A DNA stretch of 64,000 bases from Candidatus Brevifilum fermentans (GTDB taxonomy: Bacteria; Chloroflexota; Anaerolineae; Anaerolineales; Villigracilaceae), in NCBI GenBank assembly GCA_945877125.1, contig CAMCQT010000004.1:20652-84651 (forward strand), written 5' to 3'. Below, one piece after another: positions 1 to 9,412 of the stretch (its first letter is position 1; the number at the start of each line of letters is the position of its first letter). The notes beneath the pieces are model-generated. The model was not told the origin of the DNA. It did no database searches and saw nothing but the letters and a program-made list of their open reading frames with translations. The position numbers and the translations under genes were made by a program.

Positions 1-377
1 TCATATTGACCCTGCGAGGTTCCTAGAATGTGAGTCCATTGGTCCGAGCCCATGATAGGCTCCCACCAGAACGGAAGGGGAGGGGCTTTACTCTTCCAAA
101 GGGAGCCCATGGGCTGGGGTTCAGCCTTGAAGCCATCACGTGGAATTTTATAAGGATCTTTCTGATTGACAGGCGGCGCAATAAGCGGGGCTGCAAGAGC
201 GATGATCACAAAGAACGAGATCAAGATAAAGCCCATGATTGAAGCCGGTGTTTTGAGCAAGCCCATTACAATACGATAATTCTCCGGTCCGAGAAAACGT
301 TCAACACGACTAATTTTTCGAGCAGCAATGGTCTCGCTGAACAGAGTAGTATCACCGCTGGGGGTAGTTTCAGGCAT
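1..377 (-). CDS. Peptide ABC transporter permease, DppC/OppC type (partial, C-terminus outside window)
   Basis: This is the last gene of the minus-strand peptide-uptake operon; only the first 125 or so codons are inside the window. The ATG at 377 follows an AAGGAG Shine-Dalgarno. The N-terminal cytoplasmic stretch of about 38 residues is followed by one hydrophobic segment (about 39-62, ending APLIAPP), the layout of the OppC_N segment found in DppC/OppC proteins. The following periplasmic part (PIMGSDQWTHILGTSQGQY) corresponds to the place where the family has GTDxLGRD; here it reads as a variant of that motif. It starts 15 nt downstream of the DppB-like permease and should pair with it to form the membrane channel. 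The family call rests on context plus the N-terminus; the EAA loop is not visible. Confidence 0.85.
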   Translation of the reverse strand, partial: MPETTPSGDTTLFSETIAARKISRVERFLGPENYRIVMGLLKTPASIMGFILISFFVIIALAAPLIAPPVNQKDPYKIPRDGFKAEPQPMGSLWKSKAPPLPFWWEPIMGSDQWTHILGTSQGQY

Positions 378-392
378 TAGAGAACTCCTTAC

Positions 393-1457
393 TTAGGATA
401 ATCGCACGCGTGGGTCAACCACTGCATATAGAACGTCAACAACCAGATTGGCAACAATCAGGATAAATCCATTGAAGAGGGCAAATCCCAAGGTGGTGAT
501 TACATCCAATTGAGCAGCCGCAGTTGCAGCAGCTTGACCAATCCCTGGATAATTGAACACTGTCTCGGTAATTACAACGCCGCCCAATAACCCTACCACA
601 CTAAACCCTGCCAGTGTTACGACTGGGATCATGGCGTTGGGCTGAGCATGTTTGAAGATAACATCGTGTTCGGTCAAACCTTTAGCACGCGCGGTGGTGA
701 CATATTCCATGCGTAGGGTCTCCAACATGGAAGAACGGGTTACACGCAGGAAGGTTGCCCAACTGATATATGAAAGGGTGAGGATCGGCATAGCCATGTG
801 GCGAAGCGCATCCAGGAAAATATCAAACCGCCCATTGAGCAGGGAATCAAAGGTTAATAATGAGGTGTAACGTTGGAAGTCATCTTGTGAAATCGCCTGA
901 CTTGCCCAATCTGATATCCTGCCAGGCGGGAACCAGCCCAACTGAACATAAAAGAACATCAGCATCAGCAAACCAAACACAAAGGTCGGAAAAGAAGTCC
1001 CTACAATACTGAATACGCGAGCCGCCTGATCAATAATGCCGTTTTGATGTACTGCGGCTTGAACACCCAACCAGATCCCCACCAAAATTACAGGCGCAAC
1101 TGCCCAAATTGTAAGATCAAGCGTGTTGGGAAAACGTGTGCGAATCAGATCTGAAACGGGCTGGGAGCCAGTACGGGAATAGCCAAAATTTCCAAATAGA
1201 ATTCCACCGTGTCTTTCGCCGGAGCCAGAATCAACAGTTCCCACCAGCCAGCGCCAGTACTGTTCATACATGGGCTTATCAAGACCATATCTTTTAATAA
1301 TACCGTTGATCGCGTTTTCATTTTTTGGAATATCGCGCACGTATAAGGCTGATCGCTCAACCGGGGACAAGAATTGCAACATGGCGAAAATCAAGACTGT
1401 GACCCCAAAAAGCAATAACGGAACCATCAACAAACGGCGGATGATATATGTGAGCAT
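393..1457 (-). CDS. Peptide ABC transporter permease, DppB/OppB type
   Basis: A 354-residue inner-membrane permease for oligo- or dipeptide import. It begins with the typical MLTYIIRRLLMVPLLLFG first transmembrane segment of DppB proteins and has about six predicted membrane segments. The cytoplasmic EAA loop, which docks on the ATPases, is visible at about residues 245-275 (TTARAKGLTEHDVIFKHA), and the C-terminus YAVVDPRVRLS is the usual family ending. A large periplasmic loop lies between segments 1 and 2. It follows the solute-binding protein with a 143-nt gap that contains a strong hairpin and precedes the DppC-like gene. Substrate specificity (peptide, nickel or glycoside) cannot be decided from the sequence. 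Confidence 0.93.
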   Translation of the reverse strand: MLTYIIRRLLMVPLLLFGVTVLIFAMLQFLSPVERSALYVRDIPKNENAINGIIKRYGLDKPMYEQYWRWLVGTVDSGSGERHGGILFGNFGYSRTGSQPVSDLIRTRFPNTLDLTIWAVAPVILVGIWLGVQAAVHQNGIIDQAARVFSIVGTSFPTFVFGLLMLMFFYVQLGWFPPGRISDWASQAISQDDFQRYTSLLTFDSLLNGRFDIFLDALRHMAMPILTLSYISWATFLRVTRSSMLETLRMEYVTTARAKGLTEHDVIFKHAQPNAMIPVVTLAGFSVVGLLGGVVITETVFNYPGIGQAAATAAAQLDVITTLGFALFNGFILIVANLVVDVLYAVVDPRVRLS

Positions 1458-1539
1458 TTTTCACCTCAAAAGTTTTAACCTGCCAAGTGAACTGGATATT
1501 GAATATTCAATTCACTCGGCAAAACAAAACCGCTGGAAG

Positions 1540-1567
1540 GTGCGGGGACCTTTGCAGGTCCCCGCAC
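1540..1567 (-). terminator. Intercistronic hairpin between binding protein and permease genes
   Basis: A perfect 11-bp inverted repeat (GTGCGGGGACC / GGTCCCCGCAC) with a 6-nt loop lies in the gap downstream of the solute-binding protein. A T-tract is not directly attached, so it is more likely a partial terminator or an RNA-stabilising stem that sets a higher level of the binding protein than of the permeases, a common arrangement in ABC import operons. Confidence 0.5.
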
Positions 1568-1600
1568 ACAAACGTCATTCGGAAAACAAACCCATCCGAA

Positions 1601-3631
1601 CTACTTAATATCAAAGTTGTAAATAACCACGCTCTTGACGATGCTTGGGCGTCCGATCAACATGCGGAACTGTCCGCCTGTGCCGGTCTCACCATCTGCG
1701 CAAGCGATGAATTTCTCAACGCCGACTTTTGTTTCGTCAATCGAGCACAATTCCACGGCGGGAGCGTATTCGTTCTTCTCAATATCGAAGAAGCGAACTT
1801 CACCAACCAATTTATCGACCTGGGGAGTATCTTCTAGGTTGACAGTTACGAGGTCAGCATCACCAGTCTGGAACATGGCAAAGCGGGTGCCCCATTCCGG
1901 AACGTTCGCAAGAGTGACACGTTCCAAAGCGGCAGGTGCGCGCCAGTATTCTTCATTGCGGGCCAGAACGATTTCCTGACCAACTGTCCAATGATCAAGT
2001 TTGAAAGCGCCTGTACCATTGGCAATCGGGGTGAATGGATCTTCTTCGGGCTGCATTCCGTAGAATGTCTGCCATGTATCGCAAGAGCCGTCCCAACCAC
2101 CATTCTCAACCACCCACTTTTGGTCCATTACGGAACCCCAAGACTGGGCAATTGTGGGCAGGAAGGGACCCCAAGCCTGAGACAAGTTGAAGGTAACGGT
2201 GCCAGCGGCATCATCAGCAACAACTACGGCTTTGGTCTTTTCGCAAGCCGCAACAAGCGCGGCGGGGTCAAAGGCAGACAGCAATTCGCGGTCGTCATAG
2301 AGAGTACCTTCGGGGTCTACGACTACGGAGATATCATCAATACCAACGCCGAAGAACGGTTCAGCTATAAGGAGTTGCGGGGAGGAAGTGCCGCCCTGCA
2401 AGACACCACGCTGGAAGGAATAAGCAACATCACTGGCGGTCATGACATCGCCATTGTGGAATTTCACATCCTTGCGGATGGTGAATACCCAGGTCTTACC
2501 GTCATCAGAGACGGTCCAGGATTCAGCGAGTTGGGGAACGAATTTATCGGTCGCGCCGCCATCATAGAATACCAGTGTCTCATAAACGTTCTGGATAACT
2601 TCACCAGCAGCTGTATCGTAAGCACGGGCAGGATCAAGGGTTTCAGGATCGCCGTAGGATACATTGGTAAATACTGTGGGATTCTTTGCACCCTCAGCCT
2701 TGGTCATCGGGTAGTAATATTCACCAGACATAACTGGGTTCAGGGCGCGGCCTTGTACCCACATCTGTTCGTAACCATGGCTGATACCACTGGTGAGAAT
2801 AGCACCGGGGACCAGGTCATAGTACAACTGATTAAGTTCGTAGTAAGTCTCAGCGCGCTTGGCGGGGTCGGTTTCGCCAACGCCCTTATCAAGCAATGCT
2901 TTGAACTGATCTTTCATTTCAGCAGGCATGTTCTGGCGATTGCCATAGGCACCAGTGGTGTACGGCTGATACCAGTTGTGTGCATCATGAATATCTTCCT
3001 GCCAGCCAGCGGTCATGATCGGAATTGTTCCACCGCGTTGACCAGCGAGATAAGCAGGCCATGGGAGACCAAGAATTTCAACCGAGAACAGTTCGTTGAC
3101 TTCAGCTAAATTAGCGGCAAGAATTTCGCCGATAACCTGGCGGGTGGTGTTACCCTGGTTGTAGAGCATCTGGATACGGAAACCATTGGTCCACACATCG
3201 CCTTCGGGATCTTCGCCAGCGGGGATACCATCTTTGTCGAGGTCAGCCAGTTTGAATTCTTCAGCAGACTTCTCAAGATCAAAGGTATAGTGCGGGGCAT
3301 TGGCATCGTAGCCAGGCATACCAGCGAGAGGCAACTGGAAGGACTGAACGCCTTCACCTTGAAGCACGTCGCGAATAAAAGTGTCCCAGTCAAAAGCATA
3401 GGTGAACGCCTTTCGGATATGAACATCCGAAAAGAAATCCGCTGGGATACCGTTACCATCCAACTGGCCGGAGCCAATGTATTGGCTGGTCGGTCCCATC
3501 GCAGGGGCTTCGGTCGCTACAGGGGCTTCGGTCGCCGCAGCCGCAGGAGCTTCAGTCGTAGGAGCGCCACAAGCCGACAGCACCATGCTGAGCACGACAA
3601 AAAGGCTTAATAGAGCAAACATTTTACGCAT
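1601..3631 (-). CDS. Peptide-binding lipoprotein (SBP family 5) with apparently permuted domain order
   Basis: A 676-residue extracytoplasmic solute-binding protein. A lipoprotein signal ends at LSAC (Cys21), followed by a Thr/Glu/Ala/Pro linker to about residue 44; GAGGAGAAG precedes the ATG. The blocks of SBP family 5 are all present but in swapped order. Residues 45-312 hold what is normally the C-terminal half (SDVHIRKAFTYAFDWDTF near 69-85, LGLPWPAYLAGQ near 187, DIHDAHNWYQPY near 213, WVQGRALNPV near 291). Residues 316-676 hold the normal N-terminal half (YGDPETLDPARAYDT near 326, FVPQLAESWTVSDDGKTW near 364, NGTGAFKLDHW near 538, WGTRFAMFQTGDAD near 580), ending YNFDIK. Both joints are in frame and together the halves equal a full-length protein. 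It sits between the ATPase and permease genes. A circular permutation is my inference from recalled family order. Confidence 0.88.
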   Translation of the reverse strand: MRKMFALLSLFVVLSMVLSACGAPTTEAPAAAATEAPVATEAPAMGPTSQYIGSGQLDGNGIPADFFSDVHIRKAFTYAFDWDTFIRDVLQGEGVQSFQLPLAGMPGYDANAPHYTFDLEKSAEEFKLADLDKDGIPAGEDPEGDVWTNGFRIQMLYNQGNTTRQVIGEILAANLAEVNELFSVEILGLPWPAYLAGQRGGTIPIMTAGWQEDIHDAHNWYQPYTTGAYGNRQNMPAEMKDQFKALLDKGVGETDPAKRAETYYELNQLYYDLVPGAILTSGISHGYEQMWVQGRALNPVMSGEYYYPMTKAEGAKNPTVFTNVSYGDPETLDPARAYDTAAGEVIQNVYETLVFYDGGATDKFVPQLAESWTVSDDGKTWVFTIRKDVKFHNGDVMTASDVAYSFQRGVLQGGTSSPQLLIAEPFFGVGIDDISVVVDPEGTLYDDRELLSAFDPAALVAACEKTKAVVVADDAAGTVTFNLSQAWGPFLPTIAQSWGSVMDQKWVVENGGWDGSCDTWQTFYGMQPEEDPFTPIANGTGAFKLDHWTVGQEIVLARNEEYWRAPAALERVTLANVPEWGTRFAMFQTGDADLVTVNLEDTPQVDKLVGEVRFFDIEKNEYAPAVELCSIDETKVGVEKFIACADGETGTGGQFRMLIGRPSIVKSVVIYNFDIK

Positions 3632-3677
3632 TTTTTCTTCTCCTCAAAAATAGGTAGTGATTTTTCGATACAACTTA

Positions 3678-3713
3678 TTACATTACACAGTAGGGGTGTT
3701 TCTTACGACACAT
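3678..3713 (-). other. Possible 11-codon leader ORF behind an extended Shine-Dalgarno
   Basis: Seven nt after the stop of the upstream ATPase gene lies AAAAGGAGGTGAT, an almost ideal anti-16S match. It directly precedes an ATG opening an 11-codon frame (MCRKKHPYCVM, stop TAA). The Shine-Dalgarno is only 2 nt from this ATG, too close for normal initiation, so it may instead be a ribosome standby site in the leader of the binding-protein gene that starts at 3631. Low confidence. Confidence 0.2.
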
Positions 3714-3730
3714 CACCTCCTTTTATATAA

Positions 3731-4713
3731 TTATGAAACCATATGGCAGGCTACAAAATGTCCGACTCTAACCTCGCGAAATTCGGGGCGAGATTCTGCG
3801 CAAATCTTATCGGCGATTGGACATCGCGTGCGGAAACGACAACCCGAGGGAGGGTTAACCGGTGAAGGAACATCGCCCTCTAGAATAATACGTGTTCGAT
3901 TTACGTCTGCAAGAGGGTCAGGAATTGGAACTGCTGAAAGAAGTGCCTGCGTGTAGGGATGTAAAGGCTCCAGATATAAATCGTCGCGGTTTGCTAATTC
4001 CATGATCACTCCGAGATACATCACCGCAACACGTTTGCTTATATGGCGCACCATCGAAAGGTCGTGAGCAATGAACAAGTAGGTCAGGTTGAATTGCTCT
4101 TGCAAATCTTCCAATAGGTTCACCACCTGTGCTTGGATGGATACATCCAGAGCAGAAATTGGTTCATCGCAAATAATGAAAGAAGGCTGTAATGCAAGTG
4201 CGCGCGCCACACCAATACGCTGGCGCTGACCACCCGAAAACTCATGCGGGTAACGACCGGCAAAACTAGGATTAAGTCCTACCAATTCGAGCAGATGCGC
4301 CACCCTCTCCTGGATTTCCTTCCCAGCAGCCACGTTATGAACCGAAAGCGGTTCACCAACAATTTCACTAACTGTCATACGTGGATTTAGTGAAGCATAT
4401 GGATCTTGAAAGATCATCTGCATTTGGCGGCGCATCCAACGCATCTCTTCACGTTTAAGGGTAATCAGGTTCGTGCCTTCAAAAAATATCTCGCCAGCAG
4501 TAGGCTTGTAAAGTTGCAAGATGGCGCGGCCTGTTGTAGATTTACCACATCCCGACTCGCCTACAAGCCCAAGTGTTTCACCACGTTTAACATCAAAGGA
4601 AACTCCATCAACAGCATGAACAGCGCCCACCTGGCGTTGAAACACACCCCGATAGATGGGAAAATGCATCTTAAGGTCTACTACTTTTAATAGTACATCA
4701 GAGTCATTAGACA

Positions 4714-4714
<1 letters not shown>
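3731..4714 (-). CDS. Peptide ABC transporter ATPase, DppF/OppF type
   Basis: A 327-residue cytoplasmic ATPase that powers the importer together with the neighbouring DppD-like protein. Walker A is GESGCGKST (52-60), the Q-loop is in [11 protein letters not shown] (about 101-111), the ABC signature is [15 protein letters not shown] (159-173), Walker B is [11 protein letters not shown] (180-190), and the switch His is in [12 protein letters not shown]. The C-terminal extension (GCRFRTRCP) is the oligo_HPY-type tail specific to peptide transporter ATPases. Its ATG overlaps the stop of the upstream gene (TAATG), so translation is probably coupled. Confidence 0.95.
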
Positions 4715-5703
<989 letters not shown>

Positions 5704-6167
5704 CCGTGAGGTCCTTTTCTACATTGAGATAAATTACCCAAGCCTTAACATTTTTACCACCAATAAATGCAGATTTTCGCTTGACATAGCCGATAAACTA
5801 AAAAATAAATCTGTCCTTATTCGTGCCAATCAGCAGTTTCCTGCTTAAAATAAAAAAGCTAGAGCCCAGTAAACAATACTTACAAAATAGTAAGTTGGAT
5901 GAATTATACCTAATTCTTTTAGGGCGTCAACACACATACCCGCCAGAGTATCCTGCACAACCGCCCAGCCAGACAAAAACACTGCAAAAAAACCATTTCT
6001 AGATTTGATTAAGTACCGCATCCCCCTCACCCGATGCCTGATTTGCCTCAACCAGCAGATTCGACCTCCTGGCATTTTACACATCTCTCGCGCAGTATCG
6101 TTGACAAGCCTCACTTCCTAACATAGAATCCAGCCGCAATTAATTTCAAAAATTTCGGGAGAAAATC
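5704..6167. other. Intergenic region between divergent peptide-transporter operon and mscL
   Basis: This 464-nt stretch has no convincing gene. A short open frame on the minus strand (5845-6114) has no ribosome-binding site, no recognised similarity, and overlaps the mscL promoter, so I do not call it. The region must hold the promoter of the peptide-transporter operon on the minus strand, but I see no clear -35/-10 pair for it; a TTGACA at 5783 on the plus strand has only a poor -10 partner. Confidence 0.6.
6101..6129 (+). promoter_or_regulatory. Sigma-70-type promoter of mscL
   Basis: A perfect -35 TTGACA (6101-6106), a 17-nt spacer and a -10 TAGAAT (6124-6129) stand 38 nt before the mscL start, giving a predicted leader of about 30 nt. 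Confidence 0.75.
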
Positions 6168-6566
6168 ATGCTAAAAGAATTCAAAGATTTCGTTATGCGC
6201 GGCAACGTACTGGACCTTGCAACCGCTGTTATCATCGGCGGCGCGTTCGGGAAGATCATCGGCTCGCTTGTCAACGACATCATCATGCCGCTGATTGGGC
6301 TGGTTATGGGCGGCGTAAATTTCAGCGAGTTATCCTTCACCGTTGGCGCGGCAGTTATCAAATGGGGATCGTTCGTACAAACCACCCTCGACTTTCTCGT
6401 GATCGCTTTTGTAGTCTTCCTGATCATAAAAACCGCGAATAATATGAAGAAAGCCCCGGCGCCCGCCACACCCGCAGCCCCAACCACCAAGGAATGCCCG
6501 CACTGCTTCAGCACAATCGCAATCAAAGCCACACGCTGCCCAAACTGCACATCTGAGATCAAGTAA
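6168..6566 (+). CDS. mscL: Large-conductance mechanosensitive channel MscL with C-terminal zinc ribbon
   Basis: A 132-residue inner-membrane channel that opens on membrane tension and releases solutes during hypo-osmotic shock. The N-terminal helix and TM1 ([21 protein letters not shown], to about residue 48) are canonical, TM2 is about 70-95, and a Pro/Ala-rich linker leads to a four-cysteine knuckle (CPHC at 110-113, CPNC at 124-127). That zinc ribbon replaces the usual amphipathic cytoplasmic helix bundle and is seen in some other bacterial MscL proteins. A GGGAGA ribosome-binding site precedes the ATG, and the gene has its own promoter and terminator. Confidence 0.95.
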   Translation: MLKEFKDFVMRGNVLDLATAVIIGGAFGKIIGSLVNDIIMPLIGLVMGGVNFSELSFTVGAAVIKWGSFVQTTLDFLVIAFVVFLIIKTANNMKKAPAPATPAAPTTKECPHCFSTIAIKATRCPNCTSEIK

Positions 6567-6575
6567 TTAGTAATC

Positions 6576-6612
6576 GGTCCCGTTGGTTTACATAACCGCG
6601 GGACTTTTTTTC
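6576..6612 (+). terminator. Rho-independent terminator after mscL
   Basis: GTCCCG (6577-6582) pairs with CGGGAC (6599-6604), with an additional inner GGTT/AACC pairing, followed directly by a run of eight T. Confidence 0.85.
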
Positions 6613-6668
6613 ACCCTTCAGCATTAATCCCTCATTTTCTCATCCTTCATTTTTTATCCTTTATAAGT

Positions 6669-6674
6669 TATCCT
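6669..6674 (+). promoter_or_regulatory. Putative -10 hexamer for leaderless pcrA transcript
   Basis: TATCCT ends exactly 7 nt before the pcrA ATG at 6682 and no Shine-Dalgarno is present between them; the transcription start would fall on or next to the start codon. The hexamer matches the consensus at 4 of 6 positions, so the call depends on the same spacing seen at other genes in this window. Confidence 0.4.
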
Positions 6675-6681
6675 ATTCCAC

Positions 6682-8886
6682 ATGGATTTTCTCAACAAAC
6701 TAAACCCTCAACAACGAAAAGCTGTCACAGCCGCCGATGGACCCATTTTGGTCGTAGCAGGCCCGGGGTCCGGAAAGACGCGCGTGCTGACTCAGCGCAT
6801 CGCGTATCTGATCGCGTCCGAAGGAATCCGCCCGTGGCAGATTCTTGCAGTCACCTTCACCAATAAAGCCGCAAAAGAAATGGATCTGCGCGTGAAAGCG
6901 ATGCTGAACGAACAAGCGACCGACGGCATCATGCTTGGTACGTTCCACTCCATTTGCGCGCGCATTCTGCGGCGCGAGGTGGAACATCTTCCTCTTGAAT
7001 CCAATTTTGTGATTTTCGATTCAGACGATCAGGAACGAATCGTAAAATCAATTATTAAAGAATTAAACCTGAACGATAAGTTGTATCGCGCGCAAAGCAT
7101 CCATGCCGCCATCTCTCGCGCAAAAAATGAACTCATTGGGCCCGATGACTATTTAATTAGCGCCTACCGTGATGAAGTCATCAAACGCGTTTATGTTGAA
7201 TATCAAAAAAGATTGATCGCCAGCAACGCCGTCGACTTTGACGATTTGCTGGTTTACACCGCGCGCCTGCTGGAAGATGTACCAAGCGTACGCGAAAAAT
7301 ACGCGCAAAGATTTCGACATGTGCTGGTGGATGAATTCCAGGATACAAACCTTGTGCAATATGCTTTGGTCAAACACCTTGCTTCACAACACAAAAATAT
7401 TTTTTGCGTTGGCGATCCCGACCAATCCATTTACGCATGGCGCGGCGCGGATTATAGAAACGTCCAAAGATTCGAGCAGGATTTCCCCGATGCGCAGGTT
7501 GTGCTGCTTGAAGAAAGTTACCGCTCGTATCAAAACATTCTCGATACCGCCACAAGTGTCATTGACCGCGGCACCAACCGCCACAAGAAACGGCTCTTCA
7601 GCGATCGCGGCGCAGGCGAAAAAATAATCTTTCACGAAGCCTACAATGACTACGACGAAGCCTCTTTTGTCGTGGACACCATTGCCCAACTCGTTGCCTC
7701 CAAACAATTTGAACCGGGTGAATGTGCGATCATGTATCGCACTAATTCTATGTCGCGTTTAATTGAAGAAGCGTTTCTACAGGCGCGGCTTCCTTATCGT
7801 CTCGTGGGAGCGCAACGGTTTTATGGACGTCGCGAAGTCAAAGACATGATCTCCTTCATCCGCCTCGTACACAACCCCGCAGATGAAGCCGCCCTGGGAC
7901 GCATCATCAACGTTCCTCCGCGCGGCATTGGCGAGAAAACGCTGACCACGCTTCACCTGGTTGCAAATCAGGCGGGCATGACACCCGGCGATGTGTTGAT
8001 TGACCTTGCGAACGGAGCCGAGTCGCCGTTTTACAAATCATTCACCGGCCGCGCCGCTCTGCCCCTCGCAGATTTTGGCGGATTGCTGGCAAGTTGGCGC
8101 GCCGCTGCCCCCGCCTTCACAACCGTCGAACTCTTTGATCAGATCGCGAAAGATATTAATTACAAGGCTTTCATCACCGAAGATGAGACCGAAGAAAGCG
8201 CCGAACGCTGGGACAACGTGCAGGAACTTAAACGCCTCGCGCTTGAATATTCCACGCGCACGCTGGACGAGTTTCTCGAAAACATTGCGCTCATTGCCGA
8301 TCAAGACACCATCACCGACGCCAACGCGCCCACCCTGCTCACACTCCACGCAGCCAAGGGACTTGAATTCGGCGCGGTCTTCATCGTCGGTCTGGATGAT
8401 GGCATCCTGCCGCACAGCCGTTCCTTCACCGAACCTGCTCAAATGGAAGAAGAACGCCGTCTCTTTTACGTGGGCATCACACGCGCCAAAGATAAACTTT
8501 ATTTATTACGCGCCACTCAACGCGGCGGACGCGGCATGTCTGAAACAACTGACCCCTCGCGTTTTCTAAATGACATTCCCGCTGATCTACTGGCTGGAAA
8601 AACACGCACGGGACGCTCCTCCTTCCGCCCCAGCAATCCCGTCCATTCGATGTCGTCTCGCGCAAGCACGCCCGACACAAAATGGACGCTTCCACCTCCG
8701 CCCAGGTCTGCTCCTGTTACGACCAGCAAATTCAAATCTGGAGACCGAATCAAGCACGCATCATTTGGTGAAGGTATTGTGCAGGAGAGCAGGATACAAG
8801 ACAACGATGAGATCGTCGTCATAGAATTCAAATCTGTTGGACTTAAGCGGTTAGCCGCAAGTCTCGCAAAGCTCACCATCCTTTAG
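6682..8886 (+). CDS. pcrA: UvrD/PcrA-type ATP-dependent DNA helicase
   Basis: A 734-residue superfamily 1A 3'-5' helicase acting in repair and replication restart. Motif Q region LNPQQRKAV (7-15), Walker A GPGSGKT (27-33), motif Ia VTFTNKAAKEM, Walker B LVDEFQDTN (about 215), GDPDQSIYAWRGA (motif III), EESYRS (motif IV), LTLHAAKGLEF (motif V) and VGITRAK (motif VI) are all visible in order. The C-terminal 50 residues (FKSGDRIKHASFGEGIV...) form the Tudor-like tail typical of PcrA, which favours PcrA over Rep. It is a single-gene unit with a strong terminator behind it. Confidence 0.96.
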   Translation: MDFLNKLNPQQRKAVTAADGPILVVAGPGSGKTRVLTQRIAYLIASEGIRPWQILAVTFTNKAAKEMDLRVKAMLNEQATDGIMLGTFHSICARILRREVEHLPLESNFVIFDSDDQERIVKSIIKELNLNDKLYRAQSIHAAISRAKNELIGPDDYLISAYRDEVIKRVYVEYQKRLIASNAVDFDDLLVYTARLLEDVPSVREKYAQRFRHVLVDEFQDTNLVQYALVKHLASQHKNIFCVGDPDQSIYAWRGADYRNVQRFEQDFPDAQVVLLEESYRSYQNILDTATSVIDRGTNRHKKRLFSDRGAGEKIIFHEAYNDYDEASFVVDTIAQLVASKQFEPGECAIMYRTNSMSRLIEEAFLQARLPYRLVGAQRFYGRREVKDMISFIRLVHNPADEAALGRIINVPPRGIGEKTLTTLHLVANQAGMTPGDVLIDLANGAESPFYKSFTGRAALPLADFGGLLASWRAAAPAFTTVELFDQIAKDINYKAFITEDETEESAERWDNVQELKRLALEYSTRTLDEFLENIALIADQDTITDANAPTLLTLHAAKGLEFGAVFIVGLDDGILPHSRSFTEPAQMEEERRLFYVGITRAKDKLYLLRATQRGGRGMSETTDPSRFLNDIPADLLAGKTRTGRSSFRPSNPVHSMSSRASTPDTKWTLPPPPRSAPVTTSKFKSGDRIKHASFGEGIVQESRIQDNDEIVVIEFKSVGLKRLAASLAKLTIL

Positions 8887-8888
8887 CC

Positions 8889-8925
8889 ACAAAGCGCGAT
8901 TGACGAATGGTCAATCGCGCTTTGT
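8889..8925 (+). terminator. Strong hairpin after pcrA
   Basis: A perfect 15-bp stem (ACAAAGCGCGATTGA / TCAATCGCGCTTTGT, loop of 7 nt) lies 2 nt after the pcrA stop. The T-tract is short, but the position supports a terminator. It also covers the TTG at 8900, which argues against that codon as the start of the next gene. Confidence 0.7.
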
Positions 8926-8938
8926 CTTTGGAACAAAA

Positions 8939-9391
8939 ATGTTCATCCACATTCTCTATTATGGTTTTAGAATTTATTGCTTCATCTTCCGCCCCATCCG
9001 CATGGGCGTGCGCGTGATGATGATTCAAAACGAAAAAGTATGGCTGGTGCGCCAGACGTACATACCCGGCTGGTTCATGCCCGGCGGCGGATTAAAAAAA
9101 CACGAAACTCTCGAAGAAGCCGCGCGCCGCGAAGCGCTCGAAGAGACCGGCGCCGAACTCGGCGAACTAAAATTAATGGGCGCTTACTCAAATTTCACCG
9201 AATGGAAGAGCGACCATAACGTCGTTTTCATTTGCACTGATTTTGAAGTTAAAGGCAAGCCAGATGCCGAAATTGCAGAATTACACGCGTTTACATTGGA
9301 CGAATTACCCGCTGACCTGTGGCCCGGACATCGCCGCCGCTTGCAGGAATATCAAGCGGGTATCAAAAATCCGCAATTTGGAAAATGGTAA
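8939..9391 (+). CDS. Nudix hydrolase
   Basis: A 150-residue pyrophosphohydrolase that cleaves nucleoside diphosphates linked to some moiety X. The Nudix box is complete: GGGLKKHETLEEAARREALEE as G-x5-E-x7-REALEETGA (about residues 51-73), with the metal-binding EExG. The N-terminus is hydrophobic (FIHILYYGFRIYCFIF), suggesting membrane contact. I chose ATG 8939 because the upstream in-frame TTG at 8900 lies inside the pcrA terminator. It is followed 21 nt later by the M3 peptidase gene and is probably co-transcribed with it. The substrate cannot be told. Confidence 0.88.
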   Translation: MFIHILYYGFRIYCFIFRPIRMGVRVMMIQNEKVWLVRQTYIPGWFMPGGGLKKHETLEEAARREALEETGAELGELKLMGAYSNFTEWKSDHNVVFICTDFEVKGKPDAEIAELHAFTLDELPADLWPGHRRRLQEYQAGIKNPQFGKW

Positions 9392-9412
9392 AACAATATA
9401 AAGGAGGCTGTC

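Noticed and set aside
1991..3109. A 372-codon frame on the plus strand opposite the binding-protein gene
   Set aside because: It is a shadow of the long, well-supported minus-strand gene; composition mirrors that gene and no family motif is present.
1601..3631. Two separate fused or frameshifted binding-protein genes
   Set aside because: Only one signal peptide and one uninterrupted frame exist, and the two halves complement each other instead of repeating.
3711..3724. Fragment of a 16S rRNA 3' end on the plus strand (CATCACCTCCTTTT)
   Set aside because: Only the anti-Shine-Dalgarno-like core matches and no other rRNA sequence surrounds it; it is better read as a Shine-Dalgarno on the minus strand.
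5845..6114. Open frame of 89 codons on the minus strand
   Set aside because: No ribosome-binding site, no family resemblance, and it overlaps the clear mscL promoter.
8900..8938. TTG-initiated N-terminal extension of the Nudix gene
   Set aside because: It lies within the pcrA terminator hairpin; ATG 8939 starts the recognisable protein.
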